Source: Haematobia irritans (Eukaryota > Arthropoda > Insecta > Diptera > Muscidae). Taken from it: DNA of 64,000 bases. Position numbers and translations under genes: made by a program. Under the pieces are notes generated by a model. It searched no databases, was not told the origin of the DNA, and saw only the letters and a list, made by a program, of their open reading frames with translations. Positions within the stretch are counted from its first letter, which is position 1. Each line of letters opens with the position of its first letter. The stretch spans positions 192,601,726 through 192,665,725 of the forward strand of contig NC_134400.1 in assembly GCF_050003625.1 (NCBI RefSeq). Direction: 5' to 3'. This document shows positions 13,361 through 24,785 of the stretch, piece by piece.

Positions 13361-13469
13361 TGAAAATGTTGTCAAAATTATATTTCTATAGACAATTTTA
13401 TAAAAAATTTATTTCTATAGAAAATTTTGTCAAAATTTTATTTCTGTAGAAAATAGTGTCAAAATTTAA
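13361..13469 (+). repeat. 29-bp satellite, continuation up to the piggyBac-like insertion
   Basis: Three to four monomers separate the Helentron-like element from the TTAA at 13466-13469, where the piggyBac-like element starts. The same satellite continues after the second TTAA at 17125-17128. Confidence 0.9.
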
Positions 13470-13554
13470 CCCTTTCACTACCGAAATAAACCTGATGTTA
13501 GAAACTTTAATTTTTCATCTGTTTTTACTAGTACTAACAGCATGCAGAACCAGG

Positions 13555-13690
13555 GATCCGGAGCGGTCCATTTTTTTCGCTCCGCTCCGCTCCCGCTCCG
13601 GAGAAAAAAAAATCGCTCCGCTCCTCGCTCCGCTCCGAGAAAAAAAAAATCGCTCCGCTCCGCTCCACGCTCCGCTCCGCTCCTCTTCGA
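13555..13690. repeat. GCTCC-rich subterminal array, left end of hAT element
   Basis: CGCTCCGCTCC-type pentamer repeats, broken by A runs, follow the left hAT terminus. The mirror-image array occupies the right end. The composition is strongly GC-rich against an AT-rich surrounding. hAT transposases are known to bind repeated subterminal motifs, so these are candidate transposase-binding sites. Confidence 0.7.
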
Positions 13691-14211
13691 GAAAAATCGG
13701 GCGGTACATATATATGGGAGCTATAGCTAAATCTGGGAAAATCGGGCGATACATATATATGAGAGCTATATCTAAATCTGAACCGATTTGGATGAAATTT
13801 TGCAGACTTGAAGGGCGATGAAAAAGATTACCTTTTGCCAAATTTGGCGACGATCCGTTTGAAAAAAAGCACAGGGTGACCCCATTTGTCGAAATCGGGC
13901 GATACATATATATGGGAGCTATATCTAAATTTGATCCGATTTCTTCCAAATTCAATAGCGTTCGTCGTTGTGCCCAAAAACTCCCTGTACCAAATTTCAT
14001 CAAAATCGGTTAATAATTGCCACCGAAATCCTGTGAACAACAAATACATGGACAGACGGACGGACGGACACCAAGCGCTAGATCGACTCAGGAGGTGATT
14101 CTGAGTCGATCGGTATATATTTTATGGGGTCTAAAATCAATATTTCTGGTAGGCACATTTTTTGGCAGATCAAATTTATTATACCCTAACCACTATGTGG
14201 TTTAGGGTATA
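13691..14211 (-). mobile_element. Helentron-like element, family D, minus strand, 3'-truncated
   Basis: Read on the minus strand, it begins with a distinct 5' hairpin at 14179-14211 (TATACCCTAAACCACATAGT, then GGTTAGGGTATA), followed by a GTCCGTCCGTCTGTCC tract near 14050-14072. Monomers contain GCTCCCATATATATGTATCG. Plus-strand marks at 13741 and 13894 are exactly 153 bp apart, as in families A, B and C. The 3' end is missing, and the unit stops at the GCTCC array. Confidence 0.72.
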
Positions 14212-16530
14212 ATGACTTTAAAACAATGTGTTGAAACATTTTATTAATTTTGAAGATTTTTTCAGAAATATTAAATCCATTTTGATTTCATTAAAACGAA
14301 ATTTTCATTCATGTTAGGATACACATTTTTATGTCGAATCACTTAGCTATAAGGACAAACTGACTTCATTGAAAAGTTTAGAGACTTTTAGACAAGGAAA
14401 AAACTTTATATCAGAGAAATACGTCTTCTATTCTAAGCAAAATTCGTATTCGTATTTTAAGCATGAGAAATATTTGGCCTCCCGACAATATTCTTTGCGG
14501 TGCACCATCTACTATTTAATATGTGATAGAAACCAAATTTATGAAAATGGACCAAAATGGACCAAATTTAAAAATTAGAAATCTTTTGGACCAATTTTGG
14601 TCCGATCGGACCAAAACGGCAACGCTGATTGGAATTGAAAGTCTATACACAGAGTAGAAGTAACTACTCTCCGAAAGTTTTTTTTTTTGTTGTTTTGCAA
14701 CAGACGTAGAGAAAAGGTTTTGTAATATTTGATGATTTGACTTAAAAATGGGTATCTTAACATGAAACAAAAAATTTATAGACTAAGGTCAATTTGACTT
14801 TAATAATTCAGAAAAATTCTTTAAATTTAATGAAATTGTCTTTAAATTTGTTGTCTTTTTGCATATTGACTACAAAGCAAAAAATCTTTCAAATATAGGA
14901 CATGTTTTTCAAAACTTTATTTTAAAGAAGTTTTTTACTTCAAACATAGCATAATTTCTACTGGAAGTCGAGTCCTAATTTGGAAAATAAAGTTGCCGTT
15001 AACTCGTTTTTAAAGGACTTTGATAGCATATGAAGAAAAAAAGCTGAGAAAGCGAAAAATTAAAATTTGCTTCCTAGAAGCAAGTACACAAAACCTAAAT
15101 TTAAAAGAGAATTGTGTTTTAAAAGTGTCCTTGCTTGTATTCTCCGCTTCTTTGGCTCGGAATCAATACCAAATTTTTTAAAGTAAAGACAAAATCTTTG
15201 GAACCGAGTATGCTTTTTTTCAGTGTATGTTTGCAACAACCTCCATCGAAATCAGTCCGTGGTATACCTACGAATATTCTTACTCAGATCTAGTGTTACC
15301 TAATTTCGCTTTTTTTCCCTTTATTGTAAAAATACATTTTCGAACAGCGTTTTTAAGAAATGTTCGTTCTCAAAAACGTAGATACCATACAATAATAAAA
15401 TCAAGTCATTAGTTTTCAATGTGAGAAAAAATTAAAATAAATGTATATGCGCATATTTTTCAACCAAAATTGAAACTATCCATAATTTTAATTAAATTTT
15501 CGAGAACTAATATCAGAAATAAGAGAATGCTAGGGTATAGTACAATAGTAAAGCAAATATGAATGTCCTTACACTGAAAAAACGCATGCCCGGTTCCAAA
15601 GATTTTGTCTTTACTTTAACAGTTTGGGTATTAATTCCGAGCCAAAGAAGCGGAGAATACAAGTAAGGATACTTTAAAGACGCAATTCTCTTTTAAATTT
15701 GGGGGTTATGTACTTGCTTCTAGGAAGCAAATGCTAATTTTTAATTTTTTTAGATTTTTTTCGTCAGTTGTTATCAAAATCCTTTAAAAACGAGTTAACG
15801 ACAATTTTATTTTCCATATTAAGACTCGACTTCCAGTAGAAATTATGCTATGTTTCAAGTAACAAGCGTCTTTAATATAAAGTGTTGAAAAACTTGTCTT
15901 ATTTTTTAACGATTTTTTGCTTTGTAGGCAAGATGCAAAAAGGAAACAAATTTAAATACAATTTTATTAATTTTAAAGAATTTTTCTTAATTATTAAAGT
16001 CACGTTGACCTTACCTCAAAAATTTTATCTTTCATGTTATGATACACATTTTTAAGTAAAATCACTTTATTATAAGGACATTACAACTTCATTCAAAAGT
16101 TTATTGACTTTTGGACAAGGAAAAAAACTTTATTTTAGAGAAATGCGTCTTCCATGTTAAGCAAAATTTGTATTCTTATTCTAAGGACATGAAATCTTTG
16201 ACTTCACGACAATATTTTTTTCAGTGTAGAAAACTAAAAAATTAAATATAAATAAGATTGTTTAATTGCATTTATTTGGCGTTCCTTACAAACATCTTTG
16301 TAGTAATACGGGATGAAATTGATCGAAAGTACTGTTGTTACTTTTACAACGCATACTAGAGATATATTTTGACATTTGCCGTTTTTGAAAACAATTACTA
16401 AAAAACACTTTGTGTTTTCCCCAATGTACGTACGTACAAAAATACATATCGTACATTTTAAACGTTTACTCACACTACGCTAAGTACTAAGTAATTTCAA
16501 AGTTACACATTTCATTCAAGTAATATTTTA
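14212..16530. repeat. Fold-back/MITE complex inside the hAT element
   Basis: Sequence at 14700-15227 is an inverted, diverged copy of 15571-16070. Sequence at 14240-14510 is a direct, diverged copy of 15955-16230. Recognisable shared words include CCAAAGATTTTGTCTTTACT, AAGCGGAGAATAC, TTCCAGTAGAAATTATGC and CTTCTAGGAAGCAA. No coding sequence is evident. A fragment related to this family (CCAAAGATTTTGTCTTTTCC) appears again near 25415. Confidence 0.6.
15571..16226 (+). mobile_element. MITE with CACTGAAAAAA ends
   Basis: Begins CACTGAAAAAACGC and ends TATTTTTTTCAGTG, flanked by TA on both sides. This gives short inverted ends and a possible TA duplication for a 656-bp noncoding element. An inverted relative ends in TTTTTTTCAGTG near 15214-15225. 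The superfamily cannot be fixed from the sequence alone. Confidence 0.5.
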
Positions 16531-16683
16531 TTCGGAGCGGAGCGGTTTTTCATTTGGAAACCGCTCCGCTCCCGCTCCGCTCCGGATTTTAGAAATGCCG
16601 CTCCCGCTCCGCTCCCGCTCCGGCAAAAAAAGGGCTTGCTCCGCTCCGCTCCACGCTCCGCTCCGCTCCGCTCCGGATCCCTG
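16531..16683. repeat. GCTCC-rich subterminal array, right end of hAT element
   Basis: Starts GGAGCGGAGCGG near 16532, passes through a central TTTTTCATTTGGAAA segment, then many CCGCTCC units up to the terminus. It is the counterpart of the array at 13555-13690. Confidence 0.7.
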
Positions 16684-17128
16684 TGCAGAACACAAGTTTT
16701 CATTTTGAGAACCTACCTCAATTACTTCAAGAGCTATATGAGCTTGTTCTAAAAACTTGATTCTTGAATTGTGACCTAATGGCCTTACGAAAATAAGCTC
16801 TATTTAGCCTACAATATCTTTCAAAGTGTGAGAAATACAAAAAAGATCCTGAAAAAGTATCAGCTATAGTTTTTGTATAAATTTCCATTTACTAGAAACA
16901 TACAGTAGAAAAATTGTCTTAAATTTTCGTATTTTTCGTTTATTGTTAAAGAAGTTTATAAAAATTTATTTTAGACCTCACTAATATGGACAATATTTAT
17001 AGCTTATTTAGATTAAAGCCTCTACTTTAAAATAATATCAAGAAATAAATCGAAACTAAGTGGAAAAATAGAATTTGGTGCCTCTTTCGAATGTCCTTCT
17101 AAGTGGACATCGGTAGTGAAAGGGTTAA

Positions 17129-17346
17129 TTTCCATAGAAAATTTTGCCAAAAATTTATTTCTAAAGAAAATTTTATTTCTATAGAAAATTTTGTCAAAAT
17201 TTTATTTGTATTGAAAATTTTGTCAAAACTTTATTTCTATAGAAAATTTCTTTTTATAGAAAATGTTGGCTAAAGTGTAATTTTATAGAAAATGTTCTCA
17301 AAATTTAATTTCTATAGAGTATTGTTGCAAACATTTCTTTCTATAA
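17129..17346 (+). repeat. 29-bp satellite, after the piggyBac-like insertion
   Basis: Seven or so diverged monomers between the TTAA at 17125-17128 and the next Helentron-like head. They confirm that the piggyBac-like element landed inside satellite. Confidence 0.88.
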
Positions 17347-17351
17347 ATATT

Positions 17352-17918
17352 TATACCCTTCACCAACACTGTGGTACAGGGTATAATAAGTTTGTGCATT
17401 TGTATGTAACGCTAAGGGAGCCACCGTGGTGCAATGGTTAGCATGCCCGCCTTGCGTACACAAGGTCGTGGGTTCGATTCCTGTTTTGACCGAACACCAA
17501 AAAGTTTTTCAACGGTGGATTATCCCACCTCAGTAATGCTGGGGACATTTCTGAGGGTTTCAAAGCTTCTCTAAGTGGTTTCACTGCAATGTGGAACGCC
17601 ATTCGGACTCGGCTATAAAATGGAGGTCCCTTGTCATTGAGCTTAACATGGAATCGGTCAGCACTCAGTGATAAGAGAGAAGTTCACCAATATGGTATCA
17701 CAATGGACTGAATAGTCTATGTGAGCCTGATATATCGGGCTGCCACCTAACCTAACGCCAAGAAGGAAAAGTCCAAGACCCATCGTTTAGTATACCGATC
17801 GTCTTAGAATTAAATTCTGAGTCGATTTAGCGATGTCAGTCTGTCCGTCCGTGTGTCTATCTGTTCATGTATTTTTGTACGCAGTTTAAGTCCGCTCGTC
17901 CTCAAATTTGGCATAGGG
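17352..17918 (+). mobile_element. Helentron-like 5' fragment, family A', interrupted by a SINE
   Basis: The hairpin TATACCCTTCACCAACACTG then TGGTACAGGGTATA opens a unit that reads GTATGTAACGCTAAG. It is broken by a SINE at 17417-17752, resumes as TAACGCCAAGAAGG, and has a short GTC-rich tract near 17834-17865. It then stops at GGCATAGGGTCG, where satellite resumes. Only the 5' part exists. Confidence 0.75.
17417..17752 (+). mobile_element. tRNA-derived SINE, copy 1
   Basis: A 336-bp element with pol III-type promoter sequence: an A-box-like region (GTGGTGCAATGGTTAGCATG) and a B box (GGGTTCGATTCC). A conserved body carries TCAGTAATGCTGG, AAGCTTCTCTAAGTGG and TCACTGCAATGTGG. The 3' end reads ATGGACTGAATAGTC...GGGCTGCCACCTAACC. 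Flanking copies TAACGCTAAG (17407-17416) and TAACGCCAAG (17753-17762) form a 10-bp target duplication with one mismatch, so the boundaries are firm. It inserted into a Helentron-like head. Confidence 0.9.
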
Positions 17919-18078
17919 TCGTTTTATTTCTATAGAAAATATTCGCATAATTTTGTTTCTATAGAAAATTTTGTTAACATTTTATTTCTATAGAAAATTT
18001 TGTCACACATTTCTTTCCATTTCTTTCTAGAAAATTTTCTCAAAATATTATTTCTATAGAAAATTTTGTCAAAATTAA
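17919..18078 (+). repeat. 29-bp satellite fragment
   Basis: About five monomers following the truncated Helentron-like head, fading into unique sequence near 18080. Confidence 0.85.
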
Positions 18079-18964
18079 ATAAAACTTATTCTCCAATTTC
18101 ACTTCTTCAGATTTTGTATTAAGCTTTTTTATAAAGTAAAATCCATTCAAATTATATTCCACCACTGTTCGTCCTAGATGAATAAATACTAGAAGTTGTT
18201 CAAGTATATGCAACACTTGCAGGCACCCTTCTGCCCTGTACTATTGAAGCTGGTATATCTACTCAGACCACTAGAAGAAAAATGCTTTTCTATGACTGAC
18301 GATGCTGTTGATGCTCTAGCAACGACTACTTAGTGTGGTGTTGCAATATTCAGACACCATAATATTTTCATTTCGAGGCAATAACAGTCAACAAACTGTC
18401 GCTTTGTAGTGATTTATTAAGAAAGTACCCTCTAAGTACACACAAACAAATGCATGAGCACACACACACACACGTACACTATACATCCATGTAAATGCAG
18501 GCATCACCATAACTCTGTAAGAACACATGCAAATAAAATATCACATGGTTATACTCATTCACACAAATGCTCTCTCGATTTTGTGAGCTTCCCCCCTGCA
18601 CCTAAACATATGTATGTAAACACAAAAACGAAAGCAAAAAGATATATAAGAAAACGGAAATGCAATACTATAGCCAACCAAAGATGCATAAAATATTAAA
18701 TGGCATCGTTGTACGAATGCCATAGAAAAAAGTTTGTGGGGATGAAATTCGTGCAGAAAGCCTGTTTCACATGGAGAATTGGTTGATGCATCGTCGTAGC
18801 CTAGATACTGAAAGCATGGAAAAACTTTCCCATTCGACCAGAATAGACATTGAAGCTCATGCAATGTGTTGTTTTTTGTATGTAAAACAAGTATGGATAG
18901 TCGTATGTTGGATAGAGACGACAATCATATACCCTGTATAAGATTGTCAAGAGAATATAAATAA
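18079..18964. other. Unique DNA
   Basis: Contains a short (CA)n run near 18460-18473 and otherwise mixed sequence. No recognisable gene, RNA or repeat. Frames of up to 121 codons on the minus strand (18559-18924) show no known motif. Confidence 0.45.
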
Positions 18965-21900
18965 AACTAAATTTTTGTCAAAATTTTATTTTTATATAAT
19001 ATTTTGTCAAAATTTTATTTTTATAGAAAATTTTGTCAAAATTTTATTTTTAGAGAAAATTTTGTCAAAATTTTGTTTCTATAGAAAATTTTGTAAAATA
19101 TTTAACTCTATAAAAAATTTTGTCAAATTTTTATTTCTATATACAATTTTGTCAAATTTTTATTTTTATTTTATAGAAAATTTTGTCAAAATTTTATTCT
19201 ATAAAAATTTTTGTCACAATTTTTTCGAATGGATTTTTTTTTTCACTTATATTTCTATGGAAAATTCTATCCAAATTTTATTTCTATGGAAAATTTTGTC
19301 AACATTTTATCTCTATAGAAAATTTTATCAAAATTTTATTTCAATAGAAAATTTTGTCAAAATTTTATTTCTATAGAAAATTTTATTAAAATTGTATTAC
19401 TATAAACAATTTTGACAAAATTTTATTTCCATAGAAAATTGTGTTAAAAATTTAAATTCTATCGAAAATTTTGTTAAAATTTTATTTCTATAAAAAAAAT
19501 GTTTTCCTAATTTTCCTTCTTTAGAAAATTTTGTCAAAATTTTGTTTCTATAGCAAATTTTGTAAAAATTTTATTTCAATAGAAAATTTTGTCAAATTTT
19601 TATTTCTATAGAAAATTTTGTCAAATTTTTATTTCTATAGAAAACTTTGTCAAATTTTTATTTCTATAGAAAATTTTATCAAAATTTTATTTCCATAGAA
19701 AATTTCGTAAAAATTTTATTTTATAGGAAAATGTTATCAAAATTTTATTCTATAAAAATGTCACAATTTTTTTTCCAACGGATGTTTTTTCACTTATATT
19801 TCTATAGAAAATTTTATCAAAATTGTATTTCTATGGAAAATTTTGTCAAAATTTTATCTCTATAGAAGATGTTGTTCAAATTTTATTTCCAAAGAAATTT
19901 TCTATAAAAATAAAATTTTGTCAACATTTTATCTCTATAGAAAATTTTGTTGAAATATTATTTCCATAGAAAATTTTATTGCCATAACTGCCATCGAGAA
20001 TTTTGTCACAATTTTATTTCTATAGAAAATTTTTTCAAAATTGTATTTCTATAGAAAATTTTGTTAAAATTGTATTACTATAGAAAATTTTGTCAAAATT
20101 TTATTTCCATAACTGCCACAGAAAATTGTGTCACAATTTTATTTCTATAGAAAATTTTGTCAAAATTTTATTTCAATAGAAAATTTTGTCAAAATTTTGT
20201 TTCTATTGCAAATTTTGTAAAAAATTTATTTCTATAGAAAATTTTGTCAAAATTTTATTTCCATAGAAAATTTCGTCAAAATTTTATTATTTATTTATTT
20301 TTGTCACAATTTTTTGAATGGATTTTTTTCACTTATATTTCTATAGCAAAATTTTAACCAAATTTTATTTCTATGGAAAATTTTGTCAAAATTTTATCTC
20401 TATGGAAAATTTTGTTGAAGTATTGTTTCCATAAAAAATTTTGTCAAAATTTTATTGCCATAGAAAATTTTGTCACAATTTTATTGTCATAGAAAATTTT
20501 GTCACCATTTTATTTCTATAGAAAATTTTGTCAAAATTTTATTTCTATAGAAAATTTTGTTAAAATTGTATTACTATAGAAAATTTTGCAAAATTTTATT
20601 TCCATAGAAAATTTTGTCAAAAATTTATTGCCATAACTGCCATAGAAAATTTTGTCAAAATTCTATTTCTATAGAAAATTTTGTCAAAATGTTACTTCAA
20701 TAGAAAATTTTGTCAAAGTTTTGTTTCTATAGAAAATTTTGTCAAAATTTTATTTCCATAGAAAATTTCGTCAAAATTTTATTTCCATAGAAAATTTCGT
20801 CAAAATTGTATTATTTATTTAGTTTTGTCACAATTTTTTGAATGGATTTTTTTCACTTATATTTCTATAGAAAATGTTAACCAAATTTTATTTCTATAGA
20901 AAATTTTGTCAAAATTTTATCTCTATAGAAAATTTTGTTGAAATATTATTTCCATAGACAATTTTGTCAAAATTTTATTGCCATAACTGCCATCGAAATT
21001 TTGTCACAATTTTATTTCTATAGAAAATTTTTTCAAAATTTTATTTCAATAAAAAATTTTGTCAAAATTTTATTTCTATAGAAAATTTTGTTAAAATTGT
21101 ATTACTATAGAAAATTTTGTCAAAATTTTATTTCCATAACTGCCATAGAAAATTGTTTCACAATTTTATTTCTATAGAAAATTTTGTCAAAATTTTATTT
21201 CAATAGAAAATTTTGTCAAAATTTTGTTTCTATTGCAAATTTTGTAAAAAAATTATTTCTATAGAAAATTTTGTCAAAATTTTATTTCCATTGAAAATTT
21301 CGTCAAAATTTTATTATTTATTTATTTTTGTCACAATTTTTTGAATGGATTTTTTCATTTATATTTCTATAGCAAAATTTTAACCATATTTTATTTCTAT
21401 GGAAAATTTTGTCAAAATTTTATCTCTATAGAAAATTTTGTTGAAGTTTTGTTTCCATAAAAAATTTTGTCAAAATTTTATTGCCATAGAAAATTTTGTC
21501 ACAATTTTATTGTCATAGAAAATTTTGTCACAATTTTATTTCAATAGAAAATTTTGTCAAAATTTTATTTCTATAGAAAATTTTGTTAAAATTGTATTAC
21601 TATAGAAAATTTTGCCAAAATTTTATTTCCATAGAAAATTTTGTTAAAATTTTAAATTCTCTCGAAAATTTTGTTAAAATTTAATTTCTATAAATTTTTT
21701 TCCTAATTTTCCTTCTTTAGAAAATTTAATCAAAATTTTGTTTCCATAGCAAAGTTTGTAAAAATTTTATTTCAATAGAAAATTTTGTCAATTTTTTATT
21801 TATATAGAAAATTTTGTCAAAAATTTATTTTCATAGAACATTCCGTCAAAATTTTATTTTATAGGAAAATGTTGTAAAAACTTTATTCTATAAAAATGTT

Positions 21901-22843
21901 TGTCACAATTTTTTTTCCAATTGATTTTTTTTTCAATTTTTATAAAAATTTTACTTTATGGAAAATTTTGTCAAAACTTTATCTCTATAGAAATGTTTGT
22001 CACAATTTTATTTCTATAGAAAATATTATTTCTATGGAAAATTTTGTCAAAATTTCATTTCTATAGAAAATTTTGTCAAAATTTTATTTTTATAGAAAAT
22101 TTTGTCAAAATTGTATTTCCATAGAAAATTTCGTCAAAATTTTATTATTTATTTATTTTTGTCACAATTTTTTGAATGGATTTTTTTCACTTATATTTCT
22201 ATAGAAAATTTTAACCAAATTTTATTTCTATGGAAAATTTTGTCAAAATTTTATTTCAATAGAAAATTTTGCCAAAATTTTATTTCCGTAGAAAATTTTA
22301 TCAAAATTTTATCTCTATAGAAAATTTTGTCAAAATTTTATCTCTATAGAAAATTTTGTCGAAATCTTATCTCTATAGATAATTTTGTCAAAATTTTATT
22401 GCCATAGAAAATTTTGTCACAATTTTATTTCTATAGATTTTTTTCTTAATTTTATTCCTTTAGAAAATTTTGTCAAAATTTTATTTCTATAGAAAATTTT
22501 GCAAAATTTTATTTCTATAGAAATGTTTTCAAAATTTTATTCTATAGAACATTTTGTCAAAATTTTATTTCTATAGAACATTTTGTTAAAATTCTATTTC
22601 TATAGAAAATTTTGTTAAAAATTTTTTCTATACCAAATTTTGTCAAAATTTTATTTCTGTAGAAAATTATGTTGAGATTTTGTTTCTTTAGAAAATTTTG
22701 TGAACATTTTATTTTTATAGAAAATTTTGTCAAAAATTTTATTTCCATAGAAAATTTTGTCAACATTTTATTTCTATAGAAAATGTTGTTAAAATTACAT
22801 TACTATAGAAAATTTTGTCAAAATTTTATATCAATAGAATTTT
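18965..22843 (+). repeat. 29-bp satellite block 3, with about 1-kb higher-order repeats
   Basis: About 3.9 kb of the 29-bp satellite. An aberrant segment (CACAATTTTTTGAATGGATT, then TTTTCACTTATATTTCT) recurs at about 19227, 19776, 20316, 20840, 21343 and 22174. The phrase GCCATAACTGCCATCG is at 19981 and 20980, and CCATAACTGCCA...GAAAATTG is at 20107 and 21133. Regions about 1.0 kb apart are therefore close copies. The block is split from block 4 only by a Helentron-like insertion. Confidence 0.93.
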
Positions 22844-24133
22844 TATACCCACCACCATAGAATGGTGACGGGGGTACAATAAGTTTGTCATTCCGTTTGT
22901 AACACATCGAAATATCGATTTCCGACTATATAAAGTATATATATTTTTGATCAGGGAGAAATTCTAAGACGTTCTAAGATAATTCTAAGATATAACGATG
23001 TCCGTCTGTCTGTCGGACTGGCTGTCTGTCTGTCTGTTGTAATAATAGTCTTCAATAATGAAGCAATCGTGCTGAAATTTTGCACAAACTCGTCTTTTGT
23101 CTGCAGGCAGGTCAAGTTCGAAGATGGGCTATATCGGTCCAGGTTTTGATATAGTCCCCATATAAACCGACCTCCCGATTAGGGGTCTTGGTCTTATAAA
23201 AATCGTAGTTTTTATCCAATTTGCCTGAAATTTGAAATCTAGAGGTATTTTATGACCATAAAGAGGTGTGCCAAAAATGGTGAGTATCGGTCCATGTTTT
23301 GGTATAGCCCCCATATAGACCGATCTCCCGATTTTAGTTCTTGGGCTTATAGAAACCGCAGTTTCTATCCAATTTACCTGAAATTGGAAATCGAGAGATA
23401 ATTTAGAACCGTAAAGAGGCGTGCCAAAACTGGTGAGCATCGGTCCATGTTTTGGTATAGTCCCAATATAGACCGATATCCCGATTTTACTTCTTGGGCT
23501 TCTAGAATCCGAAGGTTTTATTCAATTTGCCTGAAATTGGAAATCTAGATGTATTTAAGGACCATAAAGAGGTGTGCCATAAATGGTGAGTATCGGTCCA
23601 TGTTTTAGTATAGCCCCCATAAGAACGATCTCCCGATTTAACTCCTTGGGTTTCTAGAAACCATAGTTTTTATCCGATTTGCCTGAAATTGTAAATATTC
23701 TGGTATTTTAGGCTCACAAAAACGTGTATCGGATTAAGTTTTCATCGGTCCATTTGGTAATGCCTCCATATAGACCGACTTCACCTCTTGAGGGTATAGA
23801 AGGCGCACTGATCATGAAAATTGCTTGAAACTCAATGTACAATTTCCAGATTTTACTTCTTGGGTGAAAATCTACAAATTTAAGATTTCAAATCAAGACG
23901 TTATTTTATAATTTTCTTGCATACTTACAAGAGATGTTACTGATTCCTCTAAATCTCAGACAAAAATGGTTCTTATAAATCTAGAATCTGATATAAATAA
24001 ATCTGATATATCTTTAAATTTATCTTCGGGAAGTGTCCTCAAGTCCTCAAGCCCTCCTGAAATTTCAAAGGAAACCCTAATATTTGGTTCATGGTGGATT
24101 CGGCCCGGCCGAACTTACTGCTGTATATACTTG
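22844..24133 (+). mobile_element. Helentron-like element, family B, inside satellite
   Basis: The head TATACCCACCACCATAGAAT then GGTGACGGGGGTA starts it, followed by TTGTAACACATCGAAATATC and a GTCTGTCTGTCGG tract near 23000-23038. Monomers carry CCCCATATAGACCGATCTCC. The tail has a palindromic ATTCGGCCCGGCCGAACTTA, then CTGCTGTATATACTTGT. The subterminal part (TTCATGGTGG) is slightly decayed. T runs flank both ends. It interrupts 29-bp satellite. Confidence 0.83.
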
Positions 24134-24785
24134 TATTTTTTTTTTATTTTATTTTTAATTTTAGAAAATTTTTTCAAAATATTTTTTCTATAGAACATTT
24201 TGTCAAAATTTTATTTTTATAGAAAATTTTTTCAAAATTTTATTTCTATAGAAAATTTTTTCAAAATTTTATTTCTATAGAAAATTTTGTCAAAATGTTA
24301 TTTCTATAGAAAATTTTTTCGACATTTTATTTCTATAGAAAATTTTTTCGACATTTTATTTCTATAGAAAATTTTTTCAAAATTTTATTTCTATAGAAAA
24401 TTTTTTCAAAATTTTATTTCTATAGAAATTTTTTTCAAAATTTTATTTCCATAGAAAATTTTGTCAAAATTTTATTTCCATAGAAAATTTTGTCAAAATT
24501 TTATTTTTATAGAAAATTTTGTCACAATTTTATTTCTATAGAAAATTTTGTCACAATTTTATTTCTATAGAAAATTTTGTCAAAATTTTATTTTTATAGA
24601 AAGCTTTGTCAAAATTTTATTTCTATGGAAAATGTAGTCAAAATTGTTGCCACAATTTTATTTCCAATGAAATTTTTTTTCTATTTTATTTCTATAGAAA
24701 ATTTTGTAATTTTTTTTAATTTTATTTCTAAAGAAAAGTTTTACAAAATTTTATTCCAATAGAAAATATTGTCAAACTTTTATTC
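24134..24785 (+). repeat. 29-bp satellite block 4
   Basis: Continues block 3 on the far side of the family B insertion. The TTTTTTCAAAATTTT variant is locally amplified here (24180-24440), suggesting recent local homogenisation. Confidence 0.92.

Larger units (their letters stand above)
13551..16683. mobile_element. Nonautonomous hAT-superfamily element nested in the piggyBac-like element
   Basis: The ends are CAGGGATCCGGAGCGG at 13551-13566 and its exact reverse complement at 16668-16683 (16-bp inverted repeats). They are flanked by a perfect 8-bp direct repeat TGCAGAAC (13543-13550 and 16684-16691). An 8-bp duplication with CAGGG ends is diagnostic of hAT elements. No transposase is seen. 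The interior holds a Helentron fragment and fold-back repeats (listed separately). Both ends are lined with GGAGC/GCTCC repeats. Confidence 0.87.
13470..17124. mobile_element. Nonautonomous piggyBac-like element with TTAA target duplication
   Basis: Perfect 15-bp terminal inverted repeats, CCCTTTCACTACCGA at 13470-13484 and its reverse complement at 17110-17124, are flanked by TTAA on both sides (13466-13469 and 17125-17128). TTAA duplication with CCCTTT-type ends is the hallmark of piggyBac-superfamily elements. Most of the 3.65 kb is a nested hAT insertion. Without it and one copy of its 8-bp duplication, the host element is about 514 bp and has no coding capacity, so it is a MITE-like derivative. 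It sits inside the 29-bp satellite. Confidence 0.85.

Noticed and set aside
13515..14003. 162-codon minus-strand frame rich in Ser/Arg/Gly/Ala
   Set aside because: It runs through GCTCC pentamers and Helentron D monomers, two unrelated repeats, so it cannot be one gene.
17417..17500. A functional tRNA gene from the A and B boxes
   Set aside because: The cloverleaf is imperfect and the sequence continues into a SINE body with target duplication. Three more copies exist in the window.
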